DNA of 42,157 nt from positions 1 through 42,157 of the forward strand of contig JAGAIM010000132.1 in assembly GCA_017626555.1 (NCBI GenBank). Direction: 5' to 3'. Shown here one piece after another: positions 18,097 to 26,800 of this stretch. Position numbers and translations under genes: made by a program. How positions within the stretch are numbered: the stretch's first letter is position 1; every line of letters begins with the position of its first letter. Source of the DNA: Bacteroidales bacterium (GTDB lineage: Bacteria; Bacteroidota; Bacteroidia; Bacteroidales; UBA932). The notes beneath the pieces are model-generated. The model was not told the origin of the DNA. It ran no database searches and saw only the letters and a list, made by a program, of their open reading frames with translations.

Positions 18097-18975
18097 CTAT
18101 AAAGACGAAACTCCTGTAAGGACCGTTCCCTGTATATCGTCAAGGACTGCAAGCAGTATATCCTCACCAAGTCCTTCGCGTATATGGTTCTCCATCAGGT
18201 CGAATGATTTGGCGATCTGTCCGGCGAAGAGAACCTGTCTGATGCCAATTTCATCTATGATAGCCCTTGCACCGGCAGCATAATGCCTTCCCGCTGAAGC
18301 AAAAGCCTCGATCGCTGCAGCATCACCCTTTCTTGCCCGCTGGGCAATCTCCTTCACATCCTCCCCTTCTGCCAGCACACCTCCATTTTCCGCATAAAAA
18401 CGGAGAATAGCCCTGCGTGAGACATAATCTTCCAGTATGCCGTCAAGATATGGGAGATTCCATATATTTCTTGCAGGAGAACCTGTAGGCGACTCCTTGA
18501 CCTGCCCATCGACGGAATACGCAAAACCAAGACCTGTTCCGAAAGTTGACAACGCGACATTTCCCTTCCTCAACGACTCATCACGGGTCAAAGCACCCAG
18601 AAGAGCACCATTTACATCGTGAACGAAAGCGAGACGGATATCATCCGTAATCACATCACCAAGAATTTCCCTGAACGACATCCCGTAAACCGCTGCAAAC
18701 TTATGCTTCATCATAAATATCCCTTCCTTATAATTGAAAGGGCCAGGCAGGGCTGCACATACGGAGTCTATGGTAAATCCTTCGGCCTGAGCACGTTCCA
18801 TCTGTAGAAGGACAGCCTCACGAAAAGCCTTTGAAATCTCTTCCGCCGCTGCATCCGACGATATAGGAGTGGAAGCAAAAGTCTCCTCGGCAGCGCCTTT
18901 GCCAGCGATGCCGAGAGAAGACTTCACAAAAGTCCCACCTACGTCAAGAAGGATTATACGACTATTTCTCGTCAT
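18097..18975 (-). CDS. ROK-family sugar kinase, lacking the usual zinc motif
   Basis: A 292-residue cytoplasmic protein from ATG 18975 (MTRNSRIILLDVGGTFVKSS); 40 residues in front of it in frame look nothing like a kinase. The phosphate-binding DVGGT is at 11-15, the catalytic Asp is D120 in HDVNGALLG, and GTGLGFAYSVDG matches the second ATP loop. The usual ROK Cys cluster (C-x-C-G-x-x-G-C) is absent; the region reads NIWNLPYLDGILEDYVS instead. The gene overlaps the stop of the isomerase-like gene upstream by 14 bases. Inferred job: phosphorylating the ketose or aldose made or used by its neighbours. The exact sugar is unknown. Confidence 0.8.
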   Translation of the reverse strand: MTRNSRIILLDVGGTFVKSSLGIAGKGAAEETFASTPISSDAAAEEISKAFREAVLLQMERAQAEGFTIDSVCAALPGPFNYKEGIFMMKHKFAAVYGMSFREILGDVITDDIRLAFVHDVNGALLGALTRDESLRKGNVALSTFGTGLGFAYSVDGQVKESPTGSPARNIWNLPYLDGILEDYVSRRAILRFYAENGGVLAEGEDVKEIAQRARKGDAAAIEAFASAGRHYAAGARAIIDEIGIRQVLFAGQIAKSFDLMENHIREGLGEDILLAVLDDIQGTVLTGVSSL

Positions 18976-20833
18976 TCTCGAATCCCTCACGAAGAGTTGT
19001 CTTATGAATGCTGATAGGCTCCTTGCCGAGATTCTCGACCACATACCTGCCCATATCTGCAGGTACGCATACGATATCCATAAAGTCCATCTCATAGCAA
19101 CGTTCAGGATGCTCTACGCTGCGTACGCGTGCCCTGTCGCCATCAACGAGAGTAAGAACGTGGAATTTCTCATTCTTGGTATCCTGCTCACACATCTTCT
19201 CGAACTCGAGACGACGGAGTGAGATGTACATCTGAGGATTTTCACCTATGATATATTCCTTCCAGCCTTCACCCTCTGCATCGAGACGAGGCTTCTGAAC
19301 GATATAGTCAATATTTTCAGGATCGTGGATCACAGAAGTCCTTCTGTTCTGGTTCACAACCTCCTCACCGAGTCTGGTGTGGATAGGACGCTGTTTGCCG
19401 TCGAAGTCGAGACGGAGATAGTCGTACATCTTATATGTATATGAACCGATTGTAAGAGAACCGATCTCGAGGATCACCTGGTTCCTACCGCTTGAGTGGA
19501 TTGTTCCTGCTGGGAGCATCACCTGGAGGCCAGGTACTGACGGCTCATAACTTACATACTTCTCATAGTCGCAAGGAATCTTCTTGGTATCTGCATCCTC
19601 GATCTCCTTGAAGAACTGAGGAATGTCGGCATCATCACGGAAACCGATATATGTCTTTGCATCCTGTCCGGTAAGAACCACATAGTAACTCTCGTCCTGA
19701 CGTCCGAACTCATTATAGTGCTCGATATTGTACTTTCCGTCAGAATGGCACTGTATGGACATATTACCTGTCGAATGGTATGAGTCATCCCAGTTGAAAC
19801 GGATAGGGAAATAACCCTGATACTTGTTCACAGCCTTCTCACCCATCAGGTTGACACCTTCCTTATGAACGAAAGAGCAGTAGTTGATGTCGAGCATCTC
19901 ATTTCCAGCCTCGACAAGAACGCTGACCTCCATAGGAATGAAGTCGAAAACCCAAGCCGCATTCTTCATCTCTGCAGGAAGGTTACGATACTTCTTCATA
20001 TAAGAACCGCCCCATACGCCTTCAAGATAGCAAGGCTTTGCACGGAAAGGATACTTCACGAGTTCAGAGCAGATGTCAGCAAATGACTCGAAAGGCATCA
20101 TCTGGAGTTTCTTAGGATCGTTATCGAGGAAATAGAAGTCGAGGACATTGCTCTTCCAAAGTTCCTTTCTAAGTTGTACGGCACACTCGAAATCACAATA
20201 GTAGCAACGACGGATGATGCGGTTGATGATGCCTGGGCGTTCCTTGCCGATATTTGCATACTCACCGCCTCTGATGCGAAGCATAGTCTTCATTGGTGTA
20301 AGGTCGAACCAGCACTTCACATCATACATATCGCGCAACTCCTGTATCATAGCACCATAACCGGCAACAACTACGAGTTTGCCCGGAGCCTTCATACCAG
20401 GAACAGCAGCCTTGAATTCAGCAACTTTCGCCTCATCGAAAAGACCGATATATCCTCCGTGATAAAGTTTTCCGAAAAGAAGGGTCGGGTCGATCTCGGT
20501 GTCCCAGATAAGGAGCGGATCGATCATATCGTCAATCTCCTTGCCTGACTTGAGGACAGCCTTGTTCGCGTCAACAGCCTCGAACTCGAAACCGTTGATG
20601 ACGCACTCTCTTGCAAGAAGGTTCACGAAAAGATTCCAGTTTGCCGTCGTATAACCATCGATACCTACGATAACACCCTCGGACTTAACCTTGTCTGCGA
20701 GTTGCGCAACAAATTTCTTTGCGACATTCGGAGTTCCTCCTGTCACTACCGAATTTATAGTTTTTTCTGAAAGTTTCGGTCTGTTGATCGGCTTCGGATC
20801 ATCAAACGGAAACGGATTATACATAAAACTCAT
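18962..20833 (-). CDS. Mannose-6-phosphate-isomerase-like cupin with degenerate kinase-like N domain
   Basis: A 623-residue cytoplasmic protein. The first about 200 residues resemble a uridine-kinase-type P-loop fold (VIVGIDGYTTANWN), but the position where Walker A has GKS/T reads ANWN, so nucleotide binding by it is unlikely. The remaining about 370 residues match class I mannose-6-phosphate isomerases: YLEGVWGGSYMKK, SIQCHSD (in place of QxHP), ESYYVVLTGQDAKTYIGF and LPAGTIHSSGRNQVILEI. Long two-part proteins of this kind are annotated as M6P isomerase in Bacteroidota; the sugar phosphate may differ from mannose. It lies 30 bases after the aldose isomerase gene and 14 bases into the kinase gene, so the three enzymes form one catabolic unit. 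Confidence 0.75.
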   Translation of the reverse strand: MSFMYNPFPFDDPKPINRPKLSEKTINSVVTGGTPNVAKKFVAQLADKVKSEGVIVGIDGYTTANWNLFVNLLARECVINGFEFEAVDANKAVLKSGKEIDDMIDPLLIWDTEIDPTLLFGKLYHGGYIGLFDEAKVAEFKAAVPGMKAPGKLVVVAGYGAMIQELRDMYDVKCWFDLTPMKTMLRIRGGEYANIGKERPGIINRIIRRCYYCDFECAVQLRKELWKSNVLDFYFLDNDPKKLQMMPFESFADICSELVKYPFRAKPCYLEGVWGGSYMKKYRNLPAEMKNAAWVFDFIPMEVSVLVEAGNEMLDINYCSFVHKEGVNLMGEKAVNKYQGYFPIRFNWDDSYHSTGNMSIQCHSDGKYNIEHYNEFGRQDESYYVVLTGQDAKTYIGFRDDADIPQFFKEIEDADTKKIPCDYEKYVSYEPSVPGLQVMLPAGTIHSSGRNQVILEIGSLTIGSYTYKMYDYLRLDFDGKQRPIHTRLGEEVVNQNRRTSVIHDPENIDYIVQKPRLDAEGEGWKEYIIGENPQMYISLRRLEFEKMCEQDTKNEKFHVLTLVDGDRARVRSVEHPERCYEMDFMDIVCVPADMGRYVVENLGKEPISIHKTTLREGFENDEK

Positions 20834-20863
20834 AATTGATACCTTATATTATATATTTTTACA

Positions 20864-22327
20864 CTACTTTATGTTATAGAATTCGAAGCCCATAATTTCT
20901 GCGAAATCCTCGAGTTCATTGCGCCAGTCACCGTCAACGATAGCATAGTGCTGTGTCGCGCCGATGCGGAGCACCTGCTCCCAAAGTTCCTTCACAGGAA
21001 CAACCGGCTTGAATATGGTGTGGCTATATGTTGCAAGCAGATGCTTCTTGTCGCTCTGAGGAGTGTCCTTTTCAGAAAGACTCTCAGCCATAAATGTGAT
21101 AAGTTTGTAATTGCCGTTTTCCTCATAAAGACCTGCCACGGTCTTCATTCCCGGGCTGAAACGATACCAGGCGAAAGGTGCACCTGCATACTTCCAGTTT
21201 GTCTTTGCGAAACGCACGTCACGTGAAATGACAACATTGTCCTGCCACTGAGGATCGTTATGGTCGTTAGGACCTGCGTGTCCGCCAGCGAATGTTCCGA
21301 AGTCATCCTCAATGTGGAAAGGCTCCACGAAATTTACATTCTTTCCTGTCATCAGTTTGAGGATGTATGTGATAAGACCTGCTCCTATGTCAGCCTCAGG
21401 CACGAGAACGCTCACGTTCTCATTGAACCACTGAGGGTAGAATCCGGCACGGCAGCCGGCTGTACGGAATGTAGCCTGATCGATGTCATTATATACATAG
21501 CAGTCGATGTCGTTCTTTTCAGCCAGTTTCCTGATGCCGAGAGTCGCCTTCACGCACCCGATGAACTTATCGTATTCTACGTCGCTCATCATCTTGTACT
21601 TGCCTGTGAGTTCGTCTGCGTATGCCTTTACCTCCTCGTCTGTAAGATTCTCGATCTCGGTACCGTAATCGCTGTATGGAAGATATCGGATTTCCGGACC
21701 GATCTTGGTAAAGAGATCATAATTGTCGATATATGTGCTCCACATAGCCTCGTTCATATTGGCCATAAGGCCCACTGTCGAGTTACGCAGGATCGCGCGT
21801 GTCCTTGCTGCATTAGCATAGACACGGAGTTGCTCCGTGACTTCCTCCCTTGTGCCCATAATGGTCTTCACGTTCTTGCGTGGTACACGTTTGATGCTTC
21901 CTGAGCCTTCGAGAGAACCTACAAGCGTACCTGCACACAGATAATCCACAAAATCATCCTCATCAAGAGTAGTTTCAAAAGTCATCTTTGGCTTAGCGAC
22001 ATTGCAGAAGATGATAGGAATTTCGGGACAGTCACGAAGGAATCTTATCCACGCAAAATCCTCGCTCCAGGACAGGAACTCAGCATAAATGAAGTCAACC
22101 TTTTCAGCATAGAAGAGATCCATCGCCTTCTGAGCATCCTCGCGTTCATACACGATTCCGGGATACACCAGATCAAGGAAGTCCATAGTGCCTATGATTT
22201 CCTTGACCGCCTTTTCTTTTCTCTCGCCGTATGTGCCTCTGTCGGGACCATACAGGTTCTTAAACCTAGGGGAAGCCACAAGCAGCAGACCTGCTTTTGG
22301 CTTCCTTGCTTTACCTTCTACTTTCAT
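20864..22327 (-). CDS. L-fucose/L-arabinose isomerase-family protein
   Basis: A 487-residue cytoplasmic protein. The N part has Rossmann-like strands (AGLLLVASPRFKNLYG, DFIYAEFLSWSEDFAW, IPIIFCNVA), as in the fucose/arabinose isomerase superfamily. The C part has the expected acidic and His metal ligands: E in VPEADIGAG, D in HIEDDFG and H in AGGHAGPND. It would interconvert an aldose and a ketose with a divalent metal ion. Length is close to L-arabinose isomerase (about 500) and shorter than L-fucose isomerase (about 590). Its ATG overlaps the MFS stop by one base (TAATG). The sugar cannot be told from sequence; some members of this superfamily act on unusual sugars. Confidence 0.72.
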   Translation of the reverse strand: MKVEGKARKPKAGLLLVASPRFKNLYGPDRGTYGERKEKAVKEIIGTMDFLDLVYPGIVYEREDAQKAMDLFYAEKVDFIYAEFLSWSEDFAWIRFLRDCPEIPIIFCNVAKPKMTFETTLDEDDFVDYLCAGTLVGSLEGSGSIKRVPRKNVKTIMGTREEVTEQLRVYANAARTRAILRNSTVGLMANMNEAMWSTYIDNYDLFTKIGPEIRYLPYSDYGTEIENLTDEEVKAYADELTGKYKMMSDVEYDKFIGCVKATLGIRKLAEKNDIDCYVYNDIDQATFRTAGCRAGFYPQWFNENVSVLVPEADIGAGLITYILKLMTGKNVNFVEPFHIEDDFGTFAGGHAGPNDHNDPQWQDNVVISRDVRFAKTNWKYAGAPFAWYRFSPGMKTVAGLYEENGNYKLITFMAESLSEKDTPQSDKKHLLATYSHTIFKPVVPVKELWEQVLRIGATQHYAIVDGDWRNELEDFAEIMGFEFYNIK

Positions 22328-23589
22328 TATATTGTTTTGTTTATCTTGTCATAATCCTTCTGATAACTGGTCTTGCTGACGATCAGCATTAGGATTCCGC
22401 ATACAATCCACACTGCTCCAAGCACAGGGAAGGTTGCAGAAAGGCTTCCCATACTATCCTTCATCGCTCCAAGGATCACTGGTGCGAGAGCGCCGACCGC
22501 AAATCCTGTCGTAATAAGAGCACTCGAGCAGGATGCGTGAAGTCTGGATGGAGTCACGTCATACAATACCGTATATATATTTGCATCAAAGAATGCTCTG
22601 AAGAAGCCCCAGCCTGCGAAACACAGATATATGAGCCAGAGGGATGCATTGCTTCCGACAAAGAAAAGGAACGCTGCGCCAAGAATAAGTCCGAATCCTT
22701 GGATCACCATCCTCACCTTGCGGTCACGTATGGCTATCTTGTCTGAAAGAGTTCCCGCGAGAAGGACACCGAAGAAAGCCGCAACGTATGTATAGAACAT
22801 TGAGTTGAATCCTGCAGTAGCCTGAGTCTGGCCGAATTCTTCCTGAAGGAATGCAGGTACCCAGGTCATATAACCCGTAATCACGAAAATGAATCCGCTG
22901 AAACCGATTGTAAGAGCAAGAGCAGTAGGAGTAGTGAACACCACCTTGAAACCGTCAAAGATACCTGGCTTCTTTTCTTCAACAATAGAGTCTGCCCCCC
23001 CCATATCAATTTTTTCTTCCTTCTTATCCTTAAGTCTGAAAGCCATAACAATGCCCCACACAACTCCTGCAGCACCGAAAATTATGAATGAATACTGCCA
23101 GCCGAGTTTGTCGGCAATATATCCGGCAAGCCATCCGGCCAGAATCACTCCCACATAATATGATGTCTGATGTATGGACATCGCGCGTGCACGCGTCTCA
23201 GTATGGTATTGTCCGAGAAGCGAATAGTTCGCCGGGCCGAAGAAGGCCTCTCCACCGCCGGTAGCCACACTTCTGAGAAGTATCAGCATCACGACTCCGG
23301 AAGCAAGTCCAGTGAACATAGTGGCAACACTCCAGAAAAGGATGGCAATAGTTGTCACCCACTTGCGGCTGAGACGATCGCCTGCCATTCCACCGAAAGG
23401 CACCATAAAAGCATAGCATAGATTGAAGATGGTCGCTATAAGTCCGATGGAAGTGTCTGACAATTGGAGAGAATCACGAATTGCCGGAAGAACCGTATTG
23501 AACACCTGACGGTCTGCCTGATTGAGCAGATAAGCCATCCAGAGAAGTCCGAGAACCTCCCATTTGTAATATTTTCCAGTGCCTTTCAT
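22327..23589 (-). CDS. MFS sugar transporter
   Basis: A 420-residue inner-membrane carrier with about 12 hydrophobic segments. The start is ATG 23589 (MKGTGKYYKWEVLGLLWMAYLLNQADR); an open frame of 54 more codons upstream runs across both promoters and is not coding. The MFS signature GGMAGDRLSRKWV between helices 2 and 3 and its repeat LAGTLSDKIAIRDRKV after helix 8 are clear. The NQADRQVFNTVLPAI first helix resembles hexuronate and glycerol-phosphate-type carriers. It is the first gene of the long minus-strand operon and overlaps the isomerase gene by one base, so it probably brings the released monosaccharide across the inner membrane. Confidence 0.88.
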   Translation of the reverse strand: MKGTGKYYKWEVLGLLWMAYLLNQADRQVFNTVLPAIRDSLQLSDTSIGLIATIFNLCYAFMVPFGGMAGDRLSRKWVTTIAILFWSVATMFTGLASGVVMLILLRSVATGGGEAFFGPANYSLLGQYHTETRARAMSIHQTSYYVGVILAGWLAGYIADKLGWQYSFIIFGAAGVVWGIVMAFRLKDKKEEKIDMGGADSIVEEKKPGIFDGFKVVFTTPTALALTIGFSGFIFVITGYMTWVPAFLQEEFGQTQATAGFNSMFYTYVAAFFGVLLAGTLSDKIAIRDRKVRMVIQGFGLILGAAFLFFVGSNASLWLIYLCFAGWGFFRAFFDANIYTVLYDVTPSRLHASCSSALITTGFAVGALAPVILGAMKDSMGSLSATFPVLGAVWIVCGILMLIVSKTSYQKDYDKINKTI

Positions 23590-23614
23590 TGTGTTTGAAT
23601 CAGGTTTTTCAATT

Positions 23615-23634
23615 ATGTGTGGTGTAGTGTGGTG
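23615..23634 (-). repeat. Tandem decamer (CACCACACTA, CACCACACAT), left copy pair
   Basis: Read in the direction of the minus-strand transcript, two 10-base units with core ACCACAC follow each other without a gap, directly after the -7 box. The same core, again as two abutting decamers in the direction of transcription, follows the plus-strand promoter at 23700-23719. Ten-base phasing places both units on one face of the helix. A shared operator or a shared 5' leader RNA element is likely. Confidence 0.65.
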
Positions 23635-23664
23635 CAAAAGTACGCATTTTCTTGCAAATTCCAA
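23635..23664 (-). promoter_or_regulatory. Promoter of the MFS-to-DUF6259 operon
   Basis: On the minus strand TTG (23664-23662), a 19-base spacer and TACTTTTG (23642-23635) match the Bacteroidota consensus fully. About 46 bases separate the -7 box from the MFS ATG. It overlaps the divergent plus-strand promoter by 13 bases. Confidence 0.75.
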
Positions 23665-23683
23665 CACAATTTTACTAATTTTG
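23652..23683 (+). promoter_or_regulatory. Promoter of the peptide/fusion-lipoprotein operon
   Basis: TTG (23652-23654), a 21-base spacer and TAATTTTG (23676-23683) match the Bacteroidota consensus. The 5' untranslated region would be about 60 bases up to ATG 23753. Its -33 region lies inside the spacer of the opposing promoter, so simultaneous occupation by two polymerases looks sterically difficult. Confidence 0.72.
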
Positions 23684-23699
23684 CGGCGTGAAACCAAAA

Positions 23700-23719
23700 A
23701 ACCACACCAAACCACACCA
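23700..23719 (+). repeat. Tandem decamer (AACCACACCA twice), right copy pair
   Basis: Two perfect copies of AACCACACCA abut each other, starting 17 bases after the plus-strand -7 box, inside the probable 5' leader. They share the core ACCACAC with the inverted pair at 23615-23634 on the other side of the promoters. Possible binding site for a regulator not encoded in this window. Confidence 0.65.
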
Positions 23720-23752
23720 ATTTTAAAGAAAATATCACAAAAAAAGAACAAT

Positions 23753-23875
23753 ATGGAACATTACAGTACTCCACAGATCGTGACGATCGACATCCTGGCA
23801 GAAGGCTGCATTATGACCGGAAGTACCGGCGAACAATTTGAAATGTTGGAGGACTATGACGGAACTTGGGCTTAA
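23753..23875 (+). CDS. 40-residue peptide upstream of the fusion lipoprotein
   Basis: An open frame from ATG 23753 to TAA 23875 encodes MEHYSTPQIVTIDILAEG followed by a Cys and an acidic, Gly/Ser-containing tail ending DYDGTWA. Short peptides opening with a Y-x-x-P-x-I-x-x-x-x-I pattern are common before fimbrillin-like or BACON-type lipoprotein genes in Bacteroidales and have no known function. It is the first frame in the transcript and ends seven bases before the start of the giant lipoprotein, so its translation may couple to that gene. It could be a leader peptide or a small precursor peptide. No signal peptide is visible. Confidence 0.55.
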   Translation: MEHYSTPQIVTIDILAEGCIMTGSTGEQFEMLEDYDGTWA

Positions 23876-23882
23876 GAACAAT

Positions 23883-26800
23883 ATGTTGCAGATGAGATCA
23901 ATCAGATTTTTGCTGTCTGCTGCAATAGTTGCGGCTACAGTATCGTGTATGGAAGAACAGGCTCAGCCACAGGTAGAACTGACCGAAAAGACTTTCATCG
24001 GTCATATTGAGGAGAACCCAGAAACAAGGACTTCACTCAATGAAGATTTCAGCATCTGCTGGAATGAAGATGACCATATCACTGTATTCTCGAAAGAGGG
24101 AACCGGCACTGCATTCGAAGACGTAACAATCCTCAACGATGGAAAGACAGCCCGATTCACAGGAAGTATCGCTCTGGCTGATGCTTATTATGCCATATAT
24201 CCGAAACAGCAGGATGCAATATACACCTCTGACGGAGAAAAGATCACTGCAACCCTGCCTGTCGTACAGACTGCGATAGACGGGACATTTGCAGATGGCG
24301 TCAACCTGGCTGTCGCAAAAACCACAGGAGAAGATCTGTATTTCAGGAATGTAGGTGCCCTTCTGGCGGTCAAATGTCCTACTGCATACGCAGAATCGGT
24401 AAAGATCATAAGCCGCGACCCTTCCGTGAAGATGAGCGGAAAGTCAGTCATTGAATTCAACGGTGGAAATCCGGTCGCCAGTGCGACATCCGAAGCCGTT
24501 GAATACGTACAGATGGACGGTGCGCAATCCAAAGCCGGAAAATATCTCTATTTCGTCGTATATCCGGGCACATACACCAAAGGATTCGATATAGTCTTTA
24601 CCAACAGCGCCGGCACACACAGCAGTATCGTAAGTTCGTCGAAACAACTTGACCTTAAAAGGAATGACAACATACTCCTCTATGCGCCGTCCGGTTTTGC
24701 CGGATGGAACGCCCCTTCGGCTCCATACGGCCTGACTGCACAGAACAATACTGAAGGAGGCGCAGGAATAAAACTCACCTGGTCATCAAAGGCTGCAGCC
24801 GACCTTATGAGCGGATACAGAATATACACCAGGCCTGCCGGATCTGCTTCTGAAGCGGAACAGGTGGGAGAAACCACATCCAAGACATTCAATATCAGCG
24901 GATTGACCAACGGATCATATTATGACATAGGTGTCGCGGCCAAAGGTGCGGAGGGAAAGAAGGATTCAGAGATCGTCTGGCTGTACAATATCCTTTACCA
25001 GACATCGGGAGACTCCCCTATCCTCTATCCTTTCGAGTCTGCCAGAACCGGTATCCCTCAATTGGCCGATATGACATTGTGCTACGGAGGCAACCCGACA
25101 AGAGTACCGCAATTGTGGACCAAAGACAGATGGAGAGCCCACGCTGTATATACAAATGAAAACGGGAAAGATTACTGGCTCTTTGATTCTTTCCTGGCAC
25201 TTGAGTTCAAGACCACATACAACGGAACAGAATATGTCTATGATCTTGCCAACACTCAAACGCTTTCTGCCGGCAAGGAACAATGGATCCAGCAGTTGGA
25301 CTACTGGTTCGACAATACCTACGGCTTCCAGGCGCTTGACGACTGCATCGACGAGGCTATAGCGACTGCGGGTCCTTATCCGCACAAACGTTATGTAATA
25401 TTTTCTTTGCCGGATCCGGTTTATTTTCAGAAATTTGCAGACAAGAGTTCTTCTACAGTTTATTGGGGCTCGATAGGTGATGAGGTAATGGACTTTTCAA
25501 AGGTCGAGCATAGGAAGAAAGCATATTTGTGGATGATCGATCAGGTACGTGCCCGCTTCGCAGAAAAGAACTATGAGCATATCGAACTGGGCGGCTTCTA
25601 CATTCTTCAGGAATGTCTTTCAGAGTCTATCAATCCTCAATACAAGAAATTCCAGGAAGTCATATCATACGCTTCCGAGTATTGCAGCAAATGCAACGAA
25701 GGTATGTACTGGATTCCATACGGCTACAGTTCTTCTGACGAAGGTCACAACAGTGCCCTCAAGAATTGGGAGGACTACGGATTCACAAAAACAATCCTTC
25801 AGCCGAACAAATACTGGGATACCTGGAGAGACTGGAGCACGATATGTCAGACATATATATATAATGAAAATATGGGAATGGAACTGGAATTTGAAGGTTC
25901 ACACGGTGAAGGCGGATGGAGCAGCAGCGAGACCCCTAGAACCAGTTCGTCAATCCTTGAAACAGTTATGACAGACTATGATGCCGAGGGTACAGCCAAA
26001 GGAAGCGCAAATCCTCAGGCAGCAAGAAACAAGGCACGATTCAGAGAATATATGCAGAACTGCAAGGACTACGGTATATATGGAAACAGAATGATCGTTC
26101 TCTATTCCGGATCTGACGCTTGGGTAGAGTTGGCCAACTCCACTGCCAAAGCAGACCGGGATCTATACCACGAGACCGCACAATTCTTCCTGAAATCATC
26201 TCTCAAGAGTCAGGTGTATGCCGAGGAAAAACTCGACGCGCCATCCGATGTATTTGCAGAGCAGAATGATGAGACAAGCGTAATCCTTTCCTGGAAAGAC
26301 AACAACACTTCCGAAAGCGGACACAGAGTCTATAAATGCACTGGAGGCGATATGGACAGTCCTGCCACAGCGGACAAGGAATCGAATGTCACCGAATACC
26401 AGTTCAACTGGCTTTCAGCAGGCACATCATACACTTTCGGAGTTCAGGCCAGGGGTTCTGCCGACAACAGCCATTCAGAAGTAGTCTATGCGCCTGCATA
26501 CAAGATGCTGACCTGGGAAGAACTCCAGTCGTTCAATGCGGACTATTATCAAGGAACCAGCACATTCACAGGAACTTACAGAGAGTGCGGCGCGCCTCAG
26601 AGCGCCACTTTCACACAGACAGGCAATACTACTGGAACTCTGAAATGGAACTGCTGGTCATCTGCCGAAACCGGCTTCAACATCTATGTCCGCAAGTTGT
26701 CTGAAACATCCTGGGCCAAGAGTCACCTCAAGGCCACTGCCGAAGTTAATGCTGTTTCATTCGAAGTTACAGGACTCACCGCCGGCGAGACATACACTAT

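Noticed and set aside
18976-19095. 40-codon extension of the ROK kinase frame
   Set aside because: It is the shadow of the upstream isomerase-like gene; the kinase fold begins at MTRNSRIILLDVGGT.
21260-21904. Open frame of 214 codons on the plus strand
   Set aside because: Antisense to the isomerase gene; Cys- and Val-rich shadow without start context.
23615-23719. Decamer repeats as a CRISPR array
   Set aside because: Units are only 10 bases, abut without spacers, and occur as just two per side.
23590-23751. 54-codon extension of the MFS frame upstream of ATG 23589
   Set aside because: It runs back through both promoters and the decamer repeats, and the sequence from MKGTGKYYKW onward already gives a complete first transmembrane helix.
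23883-24700. The fusion protein as a true fimbrial subunit
   Set aside because: Only the first about 270 residues look fimbrillin-like; the protein is far too long, is otherwise built of enzyme and FN3 domains, and no fimbrial assembly genes are near.
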